DNA of 64,000 nucleotides from Streptomyces flavofungini. GTDB taxonomy: Bacteria > Actinomycetota > Actinomycetes > Streptomycetales > Streptomycetaceae. Of the stretch, positions 52,642 to 61,510 are shown one piece after another. The notes beneath the pieces were generated by a model. That model worked only from the letters and a program-made list of their open reading frames with translations, was not told where the DNA came from and searched no databases. The number at the start of each line of letters is the position of its first letter. Position 1 is the stretch's first letter. The DNA lies in the NCBI RefSeq assembly GCF_014650815.1, contig NZ_BMVR01000009.1, forward strand, positions 248,001 to 312,000, read 5' to 3'. A program made the translations under genes and the position numbers.

Positions 52642-52799
52642 TGGTGCGATCCCTCCTGGCGGAAAAGATCCCAGGATAACCGGCCGGTAACGAGGGGTTG
52701 GACGGCCGTCGGCCACGGTCCCGGCCACGGCCCGCGGGCGCGGCCCACGCCGGGCGCGGGGAGTTGTGTGATTCCTGTCAGGGCGTCCTCGCGACGGTC

Positions 52800-52818
52800 G
52801 TGGACCACGGAGGTCCAC
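52800..52818 (+). promoter_or_regulatory. Inverted repeat covering the ribosome binding site of the OmpR-type gene
   Basis: GTGGACC (52800-52806), ACGGA, GGTCCAC (52812-52818). The Shine-Dalgarno GGAGG (52809-52813) lies in the loop and stem, 7 nt before ATG 52821. It could be a protein operator or an mRNA hairpin that limits translation. Confidence 0.55.
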
Positions 52819-52820
52819 TT

Positions 52821-53633
52821 ATGCTCGGGCGCATGTGCGCTTTTGTCCTGGTCGCGGAGGACGACGAGAAACAGGCCGACCTCATCCGCCGCTATCTGGA
52901 GCGCGAGGGTCACACGGTCGGCGTCGTCCACGACGGCCGGGCCGCCCTGGAGCAGGTCCGGCGGCACGCCCCCGACCTGCTCATCCTCGACGTGATGATG
53001 CCGGAGGTCGACGGCCTCGGCGTCACCCGCGTGCTGCGCGCGGGGCCCCGGCCCGGCGAGCACCCGGCGCCCGGCGCCAGCACGCTGCCCATCCTCATGC
53101 TCACCGCCCGCTCCACCGAGGACGACCTGCTCCTCGGCCTCGACCTGGGCGCCGACGACTACCTCACCAAGCCCTACAGCCCCCGCGAGCTGATGGCCCG
53201 CGTCCGCACCCTGCTCCGGCGCGCCGGGGGCACCGCCCATCTGCCGCCGCCCGACCCGGACGCCCGCGTGCTGCGGGCCGGGGGCCTCGTCGTGGACGAG
53301 CGGCGCCACGAGGTGACCGTCGACCAGCGCCGGGTCGAGTGCACGCCCGGCGAGTTCGAACTGCTCGCCGCGATGGCCGCCGAGCCGGAGCGGGTGTTCA
53401 CCCGGCCGCAGCTCCTGGACCGCATCCACGGGTCCTCGGGGTACATATCGGCGCGGACCGTGGACGTGCACGTACTGAATCTGCGCAAGAAGATCGAGGC
53501 GAATCCGCGGTCGCCGCAGCGGTTGGTGACGGTGTTCGGGGTCGGATACAAGCTGGTCGCGCACCATGCGGCGGCCGGGGGCGGGGCCGTGGCCGAGGGC
53601 CACGGCGGGGCGGCGGCCCGCCATGAGGCGTAA
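52821..53633 (+). CDS. OmpR/PhoB-family response regulator
   Basis: 270 aa from ATG 52821 (GGAGG at 52809; ATG 52833 is the alternative). Receiver domain: acidic EDD (13-15), phospho-acceptor Asp57 (LLILDVMMPEVDG), Lys in LTKPYSPREL. A C-terminal winged helix has FELLAAMAAEPERVFTR and RTVDVHVLNLRKKIE. The C-terminal 25 residues are Ala/Gly-rich. It overlaps the kinase gene by 11 bp. Confidence 0.96.
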   Translation: MLGRMCAFVLVAEDDEKQADLIRRYLEREGHTVGVVHDGRAALEQVRRHAPDLLILDVMMPEVDGLGVTRVLRAGPRPGEHPAPGASTLPILMLTARSTEDDLLLGLDLGADDYLTKPYSPRELMARVRTLLRRAGGTAHLPPPDPDARVLRAGGLVVDERRHEVTVDQRRVECTPGEFELLAAMAAEPERVFTRPQLLDRIHGSSGYISARTVDVHVLNLRKKIEANPRSPQRLVTVFGVGYKLVAHHAAAGGGAVAEGHGGAAARHEA

Positions 53634-55956
53634 GCGGGGGTCCGGCGCCGGGCCTGGCTCCGGCACCGACTCCGGCACCGACTCCAGCCCCGGCTCCGGT
53701 CCCGGCTCCGACTCCGGCCGTGCGGCCCGAACCCGCGCCCCCGTCCGTGACCGCGCCCCCGTCCGTGACCGCGTCGCCGTCCGTGACCGCATCCCCGTCC
53801 GCAAGAGCCTACTGACCCGGCTCCTCGCTGTTTCCATCCTCGTCTCGGTGATGTCGATCGCCGCCACCGCCTGGCTCGCCGCGCAGACCACCTCCGGGGC
53901 GATCCGGCAGGAACAGGGGCAGGTGCTCGCCGACGACGCCCGGATCTACGACAAGCTCCTCGGCCTCGCCGCGTCGCGCCCCAACTGGCGCGACGCCGAC
54001 CGCACGGTGCGCGACCTCGCCGCCGACACCGGCCGCCGGATCGCGCTCACCACCGAGAACCGCAAGGTCATCGCCGACTCCGCAAGCCCGGGCCCCGAGC
54101 GCGGGGCGCGGCTCCCGGCGCGCGCGTCGGCGGTCGTGGACCCGCTCGCCGTCGACTCGACGCTGGCGGCGGCGCGGGGGGAGGGGACGACGGGCACGGG
54201 GGCGGGTTCGATCACCGGTGCCTCCCTCGAACCCGGAGCCGTCCCGCAGGCGCCGAAGCAGGACGCGATGGCGCCGGGCACCGAGGGCGGGGCCGAATCC
54301 GTCGGCGGGACCGACGGCGGGTACCCCGGCGAGGGCGGCGGCGTCGCGGGCGGCAGCGGGCTCGGCACCGGGGAGGGGCTCGGTACCGGGACCGGCGCCG
54401 TCGACCGCATCGACCCGCGTGCCGTCGGCCCCTTCCGGCTGTCCGCCGACGAGCGCCACGAGCTGCGGGCCGTCGCCGAGAAGAACGTGGGGTGCCTGCG
54501 GGACCGGGGCATCGACGCCAAGCTCGTCGTCGGCCCGAGCGGACGCCCGTTCGTCCGTACGCCCGACGACACCGACTCCCGCGTCACGGACTACAGCTGC
54601 GGCACCTCGTACCTGGACAACATCACCGCCACCGAACGCAAAGCGCTCGGCAAGGTCAACAAGCTCGCCTGGGCCTGCATGCGCCGCAAGGGCTCCGAGC
54701 CCGTGAAGTTCGGCCTCACCATCGGCCGCAACGGCGCGCCGCGGCTGTACCCGGCGAGCGTCCCGGTGGTCGCCCCCGAGCCGACGCCGCCGTCCCCCAC
54801 CGACCCGAGAGCCCCGGAGCCGACCGCCGACGAGTCCCTGCGCAAGGCCGAGGAAGCCGCCCGCAAGGCCAAGACCCGCCGCAACGAGGCCGAGCAGGCC
54901 GCCGAGTCGCTCGCCGCCAACTGCATCGACAGCGCCCGCCGCGAGCAGCTCGGCCCGTACGTGTCCTCGCCCGCGCTCCTGTTCATCACCAGCCCGGACG
55001 GCTCCCGCCCCTCCGAGAGCGGCTTCCAGCTGTCCGGCGCCAACACCACCCGCCTGGTCGGGCTCGCCGCCGCGATCCTCGCCGTCACCGTCGCCGCCAC
55101 CGCGTTCGCCGCGACCCGGCTGACCCGGCCGCTGCGCGCCCTCACCACGGCGACGCAGCGCATGAAGACCGGCGAGGCCACCGAACCCGTACCCGCCCGC
55201 TCGGCCGGGGAGATCAGCCAGCTCGCCGCCGCCTTCAACGACATGGCCGCGCACCGCAAGGCCCTTGAGGAGCAGCGCAAGGCGATGGTCAGCGACGTCG
55301 CGCACGAGCTGCGGACGCCGCTGTCCAACATCCGGGGGTGGCTGGAGGCCGCGGAGGACGGGATCGTGGCGACCGACCCCGAACTCGTCACCTCGCTCCT
55401 GGAGGAGGCCCTGCTCCTCCAGCACATCGTCAACGACCTCCAGGACCTCGCCGCCGCCGACGCGGGCACCCTCCGCCTGCACCGCGAGCCCGTCCGCGCC
55501 GTCGAACTCGCCGACCAGGTCGTCGCCGCCCACCAGGCCCGCGCCGACGCCGCCGGCGTCCGCCTCACCGCCCGCGCCACCGGCGACCCCTGGCTCACCG
55601 CCGACCCCCTCCGCCTCCGCCAGGCCATCGGCAACCTCGTCTCCAACGCGATCCGCCACACGCCCGCGGGGGGCAGGGTGACCGTGCACTGCCGCAACGC
55701 GGCCGGGTCCGGCGGTACGGCCGAGGGCGTACTCGTCGAGGTCGCCGACACCGGCACCGGCATCGCCGCGGGCGACCTCCCGCACGTCTTCGACCGCTTC
55801 TGGCGCGCCGACAAGTCCCGCACCCGGGCGACGGGGGGCAGTGGCCTGGGCCTGGCGATCGTCCGCAATCTGGTGCAGGCGCACGGGGGGACCGTGACGG
55901 TGGAGAGCGAGAGGGGGAAGGGGGCGGTGTTCACGGTGAGGCTGCCGGTGACATGA
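53623..55956 (+). CDS. Sensor histidine kinase with large extracellular domain
   Basis: 777 aa from ATG 53623. A charged, repetitive cytoplasmic start (Gly/Ser-rich, then VRDRAPVRDR units) leads to TM1 (LLTRLLAVSILVSVMSIAAT), about 400 residues outside the cell, TM2 (LVGLAAAILAVTVAATAFAA), HAMP, HisKA with His561 (SDVAHELRTPLSN) and HATPase (IGNLVSNAIRHTP, VADTGTGIAAGDLPH, GGSGLGLAI). The extracellular part has Cys-bearing segments (KNVGCLRDRGIDAKL, YSCGTSYLDN, LAWACMRRKG) that could form disulfides and sense redox or envelope state. Confidence 0.95.
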   Translation: MRRKRGSGAGPGSGTDSGTDSSPGSGPGSDSGRAARTRAPVRDRAPVRDRVAVRDRIPVRKSLLTRLLAVSILVSVMSIAATAWLAAQTTSGAIRQEQGQVLADDARIYDKLLGLAASRPNWRDADRTVRDLAADTGRRIALTTENRKVIADSASPGPERGARLPARASAVVDPLAVDSTLAAARGEGTTGTGAGSITGASLEPGAVPQAPKQDAMAPGTEGGAESVGGTDGGYPGEGGGVAGGSGLGTGEGLGTGTGAVDRIDPRAVGPFRLSADERHELRAVAEKNVGCLRDRGIDAKLVVGPSGRPFVRTPDDTDSRVTDYSCGTSYLDNITATERKALGKVNKLAWACMRRKGSEPVKFGLTIGRNGAPRLYPASVPVVAPEPTPPSPTDPRAPEPTADESLRKAEEAARKAKTRRNEAEQAAESLAANCIDSARREQLGPYVSSPALLFITSPDGSRPSESGFQLSGANTTRLVGLAAAILAVTVAATAFAATRLTRPLRALTTATQRMKTGEATEPVPARSAGEISQLAAAFNDMAAHRKALEEQRKAMVSDVAHELRTPLSNIRGWLEAAEDGIVATDPELVTSLLEEALLLQHIVNDLQDLAAADAGTLRLHREPVRAVELADQVVAAHQARADAAGVRLTARATGDPWLTADPLRLRQAIGNLVSNAIRHTPAGGRVTVHCRNAAGSGGTAEGVLVEVADTGTGIAAGDLPHVFDRFWRADKSRTRATGGSGLGLAIVRNLVQAHGGTVTVESERGKGAVFTVRLPVT
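53734..53805 (+). repeat. 18-bp tandem repeat, four copies, at the kinase N-terminus
   Basis: Units at 53734, 53752, 53770 and 53788 encode RAPVRD-like hexapeptides; the first two are identical. Confidence 0.85.
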
Positions 55957-55968
55957 GGAGGCAGGTCA

Positions 55969-56000
55969 GCCCGTCCGGCGTCTGAGGACGAGGCCGCAGG
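55969..56000 (+). repeat. Dispersed Streptomyces intergenic repeat, copy 3
   Basis: GCCCGTCCGGCGTCTGAGG then ACGAGGCCGCAGG, 12 bp after the kinase stop codon; a diverged version of the 6668 and 56050 copies. Confidence 0.7.
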
Positions 56001-56049
56001 CCGACCGGTGGCGCTCGGTCCCACCCGAGGCGGACGGTGGGGTGATTTC

Positions 56050-56087
56050 AGCCCGTCCGGCGCTTGAGGACGAGCGCGCAGCGCGAT
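56050..56087 (+). repeat. Dispersed Streptomyces intergenic repeat, copy 4
   Basis: Identical to 6668-6705 over 38 bp (core GCCCGTCCGGCGCTTGAGG). Confidence 0.8.
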
Positions 56088-56244
56088 CCGGCGCCGCCCC
56101 GTCCCACAGCGAGTGGGACGTCCCCTCAAGGCCAGAAGGCCAGCTTGGGCGGACCCGGCCGCGGCGGCGACACTCCCCCGAGCCACGCGCCGAAGCGCAC
56201 GCACCGGCGGGGCCAGGTCCGATGTAGTGATCCCATCAGGCACC

Positions 56245-56277
56245 GCCAACAGATCGCTAACATGTGGCCAACGGCTG
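56245..56277 (+). promoter_or_regulatory. SARP-type binding site: three 11-bp repeats
   Basis: GCCAACAGATC (56245), GCTAACATGTG (56256) and GCCAACGGCTG (56267): heptamer GCCAACA/GCTAACA/GCCAACG with 4-bp gaps, the spacing bound by SARP proteins. It lies 69 bp before the ATG of a SARP gene. Confidence 0.6.
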
Positions 56278-56345
56278 TTCGAAAGGGACGGCGGGCCGGA
56301 CCCGGGCAGGTGGCCGGACCGGCGGTAACGGGGAGTTGGGCGAGC

Positions 56346-59300
56346 ATGGCGGACGAGCTGAGGTTCGGTCTCCTCGGCGTGCCCGCGGTGTACGACGCCG
56401 AAGGCGAGCCACACCCCGTACGCAGCCCCAAGGCCCGCGCCCTCCTGGCCGCACTGCTTCTCGAACCCGACCGCGTGGTCTCCGCGGACGCCCTCAAGGA
56501 GGCGCTGTGGGCCGACGGCCCGCCCGCCTCCGCGCACGCCTCCCTGCAGAACCACGTGACCCGCCTCCGCCGCCTCCTGGACGACCCCGACCGCCTCCGG
56601 GCCGTACCGCCGGGCTACCGCCTGCGCGTGGCCGACGGCGAACTGGACGTACGCCTCTTCGAACGCCGCTTCGCGCAGGCCCGCGCCGCCCACGCGGAGC
56701 GCGACTGGGCCGCCGCGGAGGACGCCGCAGGCGCGGCCCTCGCGCTCTGGCGCGGCACCCCGCTGTCCGGGATCCCGACGGCCACGGCGGGCCACGCCCT
56801 CGTACAACGCCTCGAAGAGTCCCGTCTGCTGCTCCTGGAGTGCCGTTACGACGCCCTCCTCGAAGCCGCCGCCACCGCGCCCGGCCGCCACCTCACCGAA
56901 CTCGCCTTCCGCACCCCGGAACTGGCCTCCCTGGTGGCCGAACACCCGCTCCGCGAGACCTTCCACCGCCACCTGATGCTCGTCCTGCACCGCACCGGCC
57001 GCCAGGCGGAGGCCCTCGCCGTCCACCGCGCCCTGCGCCGCCGCCTGGTCGACGAACTGGGAGTGGAACCGGGGGAGGCGGTACGGGAGGCGCACGGCGA
57101 GATCCTGCGCTCGGACACGGGCGCGGGCGCGGACACGGGCGGGGGCGCCTCGCCGGACGACGCGAACCCACCCCGCACCGCCCGCACCTCGCCCCCCGGC
57201 ACCCCGCACCCGCCGTCGCCCCACCCGTCGGCGTCCCGGCCGCCGTCGGACCCCCGGCCGTCCACCGAGCCGCACCTGTCCGGGCCCCCACCGCAGGCGT
57301 CACCCCCGTCGTCCCCGACGACACGGCCCTCCGGCCCGCCTCGCGCCCTCCTGGCCGGTGGCCGCCAGACCGCCTCCGCGCCCACGCGGGCCCCCCGGCC
57401 CGCCCAACTCCCGCCCAGGCCGCCCCACTTCACCGGCCGCACCGCGCAGACCCGGCGGCTTCGGGCGCTGCTCGTCGACGGGCCCGCGGCGCACGACGGG
57501 CGAGACGCCCGCGACCGGGGCGACGCCGACAGCGCGCACGACGCGGCCGACGCCCCCGACACCCCCGACGGCACCCCCCGAGTCGCCGTACTCTCCGGAA
57601 TGGCCGGCGTGGGCAAGAGCGCCCTAGCCCTCCACACCGCGCACGAGTCGCGCGGCGCCTTCCCCGACGGGCAGCTCTACCTCAATCTGCACGGCGCCAC
57701 CCCCGGCATGACCCCGCTCACCCCCGGCCAGGCCCTCGCCGCGCTGCTGCGCGACCTCGGGGCGGAGGCGCGCCGCGCGCCCGAGGACCCGGACGCGGCG
57801 GCCGCGTTGCTGCGGTCCCTGCTCGCGCCCACCCGCACCCTGCTCGTCCTCGACGACGCCGCGAGCGCCGCGCAGGTGCGGCCGCTGCTGCCCGGTGGGC
57901 CGGGCTGTGCCGTCATCGTGACGAGCCGTTCCCAGCTCACCGCGCTGGACGGCGCGGCCCGCTTCCCGTTGCGGCCGCTGTCCGACGCCGACAGCGCCGC
58001 GCTGCTCCGGGCCGCCTCGGGCCGGGACGGGCTCGACGCGGCCCACCCGTTGGTGGCGCTCGCGGGCCGCCTCCCGCTGGCTCTGCGGATCGTCGCCGCC
58101 CGCCTCGCGGCCCGCAGCGCGCTCACGCCGGACGCCCTCGCGGGCCTCCTCGCGGACTGCGGCGAGCGCCTGCACCACCTGGAACACGACGACTTGAGCG
58201 TACGCAGCTCCCTCGACGTGGCCCTTTCGTCACTGCGCACGTCCGACCGCGAGAGCGACCGCGACGCCGCCCGCGCCCTGTGCGCCGTCGGCGCCCTCGA
58301 CCTGCCGGAGTACAGCGCCCCGCTCCTGGCCCGGCTGCTCGCGCTGCCCCGCCGCCGAGCCCAGTCCGCCCTCGACCGCCTGGTCGACGTGGCCCTCCTC
58401 GACGAGTCGGCGTACGGCCGCTACGCACCCCACGACCTGGTCCGCGACTTCGCCCGCGAACACGCGTCCCCGGCACCGGAGTCGGCCGACCGCACGGCCC
58501 TCGACTGGTACGCCGCCCGCGCCCGCGACGCCCTCCTCGCGATCATGCCGGACGGCCAGGACCGGCGGGACCGGCTGGGCGGGTTCGAGGGGGCGCACGG
58601 CGACGGGGCCGGCCCCGGCCCCCACGCCCCGGCCTTCCCCACCGCCGACCAGGCCTTCGCCTGGGCCGACCAGGAGTTGGGGAACATCGTCACCCTCACC
58701 GAGCGGCACACCCACGACGGCACCGGGCGGGTGCCCCGGCTCGTCCGGTACCTCTTCCCCTATCTGCAACGGCGGGGCAGGCTCACCGAGTTGGCCCGGC
58801 TGTGCGCCCTCGCCGTGGCCGCGGCCCGCCGTCACGGCGAGCCCGGGGCGCGTGCGCAGGCCCTGTCCGACCTCGCGGGACACCGGTTCATGGCGGGGCG
58901 CGCGGGCGAGGCGCTGGCCCTGAACGACGAGGCCCTCGGCCTGTGGCGGGACCTCGGCGACACCTCCTCCGTACGCCGGGCCCTGAACCACCGGGGCCTG
59001 CTGCTCGAAGGCCTCGGCCGGCACACCGAGTCCGCCGCCGCCCTGCGCGAGGCCCTCGACCTGGCCCGGGGGCTCGACGACGCGCTGAGCGAGGCCATCA
59101 CGTACAGCCATCTCGGCAACCTCTACGAGCACACCGACGCCCGCGCCGCCATCACGCACCACGAACGCAGCCTCGCCATCGGCGCCCGCATCGGCCACCT
59201 CGTCGTCCGCCAGTCCGCCCACTGCAACATCGGCTACGCCCGCCTCACCCTCGGCGAACCCGCCGCCGCCCGCGGTCACTTCGAGGAGGCGCTGCGCCTG

Positions 59301-59609
59301 CACGGCGAGTACGAGGACTGGCACGGCGAGTCCCAGTCCCGCCTCGGCCTGGTCCGCGCCCTGCGCGAACTCGCCCGCGCGGCGGACGCAACCCGCGAGT
59401 GCGCGCTGCTCCTGGACCGCGCCGAGCACCGCGGTGACACCCACATGGCCGGGCTCGCCCGCCACCAGTACGGGCTGCTGCTGCGCGCCGAGGGCCGTAC
59501 CGACGAGGCGTACGCCCAGTGGGAGGCGGCCCTCGCCGCCCTCGCATCCCTGGACGGCGTCAACGCCAAGGTCGTCGCGGAGCTCAAGGCCTGTCTGACG
59601 TCCGTATAA
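56346..59609 (+). CDS. SARP/BTAD-NB-ARC-TPR regulator (AfsR-like)
   Basis: 1087 aa from ATG 56346 (GGGGAG about 10 nt upstream). Winged helix at about 1-100 (ELRFGLLGVPAVYDAEGEP, SPKARALLAALLLEPDRVVS), BTAD about 100-250, a Pro/Thr-rich linker (about 255-370), NB-ARC with P-loop SGMAGVGKS (417-425), kinase 2 LLVLDDA and GRLPLALRI, then TPR repeats (about 800-1085). It shares its architecture with the 979-aa regulator, but the linkers and TPR part differ. Its stop is eight bases from the convergent polymerase gene. Confidence 0.93.
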   Translation: MADELRFGLLGVPAVYDAEGEPHPVRSPKARALLAALLLEPDRVVSADALKEALWADGPPASAHASLQNHVTRLRRLLDDPDRLRAVPPGYRLRVADGELDVRLFERRFAQARAAHAERDWAAAEDAAGAALALWRGTPLSGIPTATAGHALVQRLEESRLLLLECRYDALLEAAATAPGRHLTELAFRTPELASLVAEHPLRETFHRHLMLVLHRTGRQAEALAVHRALRRRLVDELGVEPGEAVREAHGEILRSDTGAGADTGGGASPDDANPPRTARTSPPGTPHPPSPHPSASRPPSDPRPSTEPHLSGPPPQASPPSSPTTRPSGPPRALLAGGRQTASAPTRAPRPAQLPPRPPHFTGRTAQTRRLRALLVDGPAAHDGRDARDRGDADSAHDAADAPDTPDGTPRVAVLSGMAGVGKSALALHTAHESRGAFPDGQLYLNLHGATPGMTPLTPGQALAALLRDLGAEARRAPEDPDAAAALLRSLLAPTRTLLVLDDAASAAQVRPLLPGGPGCAVIVTSRSQLTALDGAARFPLRPLSDADSAALLRAASGRDGLDAAHPLVALAGRLPLALRIVAARLAARSALTPDALAGLLADCGERLHHLEHDDLSVRSSLDVALSSLRTSDRESDRDAARALCAVGALDLPEYSAPLLARLLALPRRRAQSALDRLVDVALLDESAYGRYAPHDLVRDFAREHASPAPESADRTALDWYAARARDALLAIMPDGQDRRDRLGGFEGAHGDGAGPGPHAPAFPTADQAFAWADQELGNIVTLTERHTHDGTGRVPRLVRYLFPYLQRRGRLTELARLCALAVAAARRHGEPGARAQALSDLAGHRFMAGRAGEALALNDEALGLWRDLGDTSSVRRALNHRGLLLEGLGRHTESAAALREALDLARGLDDALSEAITYSHLGNLYEHTDARAAITHHERSLAIGARIGHLVVRQSAHCNIGYARLTLGEPAAARGHFEEALRLHGEYEDWHGESQSRLGLVRALRELARAADATRECALLLDRAEHRGDTHMAGLARHQYGLLLRAEGRTDEAYAQWEAALAALASLDGVNAKVVAELKACLTSV

Positions 59610-59617
59610 CGAACGTT

Positions 59618-61318
59618 CTATTTGGCGTCCGCGTAGCACTCCACGACGGCCACCGAGAACGGAAACCGCACCGGCGTCTCGCCGAACGCGATCCGCCCCG
59701 CCAGGTCCCCCGCCTCCCGAACCGCCGCGGCGACGACCTCCGCCTCCTCCTGCGGGCAGTGCACGATCACTTCGTCGTGCTGGAAGAAGACCAGCTCGGC
59801 GCGCATCCCGGCGGTGGCGCGGCGGAGGGCGGCGAGCATCAGCAGGGCCCAGTCGGCGGCGCTGCCCTGCACGACGAAGTTGCGGGTGAAGCGGCCGCGG
59901 GCGCGGGCGTCGGTGGAGGCGTACCCGGGGGTGAACTCGCCGTCCCCGGCGGGCTGTTGCGGGGCGGCCTCCTCCTGGGGGATGCCCGCTTCGCCGTCGT
60001 CGTCCGTCGCTCCGGCGGCCGGGGGACTGGTGCGGCCGAGCCACGTCCGTACGAGACGGCCCTCCTGTCCGGCCTTCGCGGCGTCGTCGACGTACCCGAC
60101 GGCCAGCGGGAAGCGGCGGCGCAGCGCCGCGAGGTTCTTCAGGCCGTCGCCGGACGTCTGGCCGTAGACGGCGCCGAGCAGCGCCAGCTTGGCGTGCTCG
60201 CGGTCGCCGGAGAACGCGCGGTCCGAGAGCCGCGTGTACAGGTCCTCCGCGCTGCCCGCGACGTCCATCAGGCCCCGGTCGCGGGAGATCGCGGCGAGGA
60301 CGCGCGGCTCCATCTGGTCGGCGTCGGCGACGACCAGGCGCCAGCCCGGGTCGGCGACCACGGCACGCCGGATGACCTTCGGGATCTGCAGGGCACCGCC
60401 GCCGTTCGTGGTCCAGCGGCCGGAGACGGTGCCGCCCGGCGTGTACTCCGGGCGGAAGCGGCCGTCGTGGACCCAGTCCTGGAGCCAGGACCAGCCGTGG
60501 GCCGTCCAGATCCGGTACAGCGTCTTGTACTGGAGCAGGGGCTTGACCGCGGGGTGGTCGATCTCCTCCAGCTCCCACTTCCGCGTCGACTTGATCCGGA
60601 TACCGGCGCGGGCGAACGCCTTCACCACCTCGGCGGGCAGGTCGGGGCGGACGCGGTGGCCGAACGCGGCGGACACCTCGTCGGCCAGTTCGGCGAGCCT
60701 GCGGGGTTCGCCGCTGCCGCCGTAGCGCTCGCCGAGGAGCTCGCGCAGGAGGTCCTTGTGCACGTCGGCGCGCCAGGGCAGGCCCGCGGCGTTCATCTCG
60801 GCGGCCACGAGCATGCCGGCCGACTCGGCGGCCGTCAGGAGCCTCATGCGGCCCGGGTGGGCGGTGTCGTCGTGCCGTCGGAGCTGGTCGGCGTACACCT
60901 CCAGGAGGGCTTCCAGAGGGAGGGGGGCCGCCGGGGACGGCTCGAAGAGGGAGTCCTGGGAGCCCGGCTCGGCGGCGCGGGGCGGGGGATCGGGCGGTAC
61001 GGGTCTTCGGTGCAGCCGGGCCCAGGCGGCCGCCGCCGAACGGGGCTCGCCGAGGCGGCCCGCGTGGCCGAGCAGCAGCAGCTCCGCCGCCTCGATGTCG
61101 TAGCACCGCTCCACGCGGCCGCCCGCCGCGAGGACCCGCGGATAGGACCTGGCCGTGGACTGCCACACCCACCGCTCCACGCCGGGCCGGGCCAGCACGG
61201 CCTCGCCCACCCCGCCGAACCGCTGCACGCCCCCGACGGGCACGCCGTCCTCCCCCACGGCCACGGCAAGACACACACCCCCGTCCCCCTCGGCCACCAC
61301 CCACCGTCCACCACGCAT
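59618..61318 (-). CDS. Compact family-A DNA polymerase (PolA-like, exonuclease part degenerate)
   Basis: 566 aa from ATG 61318, much shorter than Pol I (about 900). The first 170 residues show no DEDD exonuclease acidic residues that I can identify. Polymerase motif A is VVADADQMEPRVL (about residue 331), motif B REHAKLALLGAVYGQTSG (about 371-388) keeps the Arg, Lys and Tyr of the O helix but has Leu where E. coli Phe762 lies, and motif C is FFQHDEVIVH (about 513). All catalytic acidic residues are kept. It probably serves repair or gap filling, or a stress polymerase role. Not in an operon. Confidence 0.9.
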   Translation of the reverse strand: MRGGRWVVAEGDGGVCLAVAVGEDGVPVGGVQRFGGVGEAVLARPGVERWVWQSTARSYPRVLAAGGRVERCYDIEAAELLLLGHAGRLGEPRSAAAAWARLHRRPVPPDPPPRAAEPGSQDSLFEPSPAAPLPLEALLEVYADQLRRHDDTAHPGRMRLLTAAESAGMLVAAEMNAAGLPWRADVHKDLLRELLGERYGGSGEPRRLAELADEVSAAFGHRVRPDLPAEVVKAFARAGIRIKSTRKWELEEIDHPAVKPLLQYKTLYRIWTAHGWSWLQDWVHDGRFRPEYTPGGTVSGRWTTNGGGALQIPKVIRRAVVADPGWRLVVADADQMEPRVLAAISRDRGLMDVAGSAEDLYTRLSDRAFSGDREHAKLALLGAVYGQTSGDGLKNLAALRRRFPLAVGYVDDAAKAGQEGRLVRTWLGRTSPPAAGATDDDGEAGIPQEEAAPQQPAGDGEFTPGYASTDARARGRFTRNFVVQGSAADWALLMLAALRRATAGMRAELVFFQHDEVIVHCPQEEAEVVAAAVREAGDLAGRIAFGETPVRFPFSVAVVECYADAK

Positions 61319-61510
61319 ACCCCCGACGATGCCACCCCCCACTGACAACGCCCCGCCACCGCCACCGCCACCGCACCCGACCTGCGAGTTCGCCCCGACG
61401 CCCGGCGGCGAGCGCCCCGCGCCGGACGGCCCCCCCCGGGCCCCGGCCCCCGGAACCCAGGTGGCCCCCGCCCGCATGCCGCCCCCGCGGGGCCCTGCGA
61501 GGCTCGCCCC

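Larger units (their letters stand above)
55957..56345. other. Intergenic region with two dispersed repeats and a SARP-like site
   Basis: This 389-bp spacer has dispersed repeat copies at 55969-56000 and 56050-56087 and three 11-bp direct repeats at 56245-56277. No gene is supported. Confidence 0.6.
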
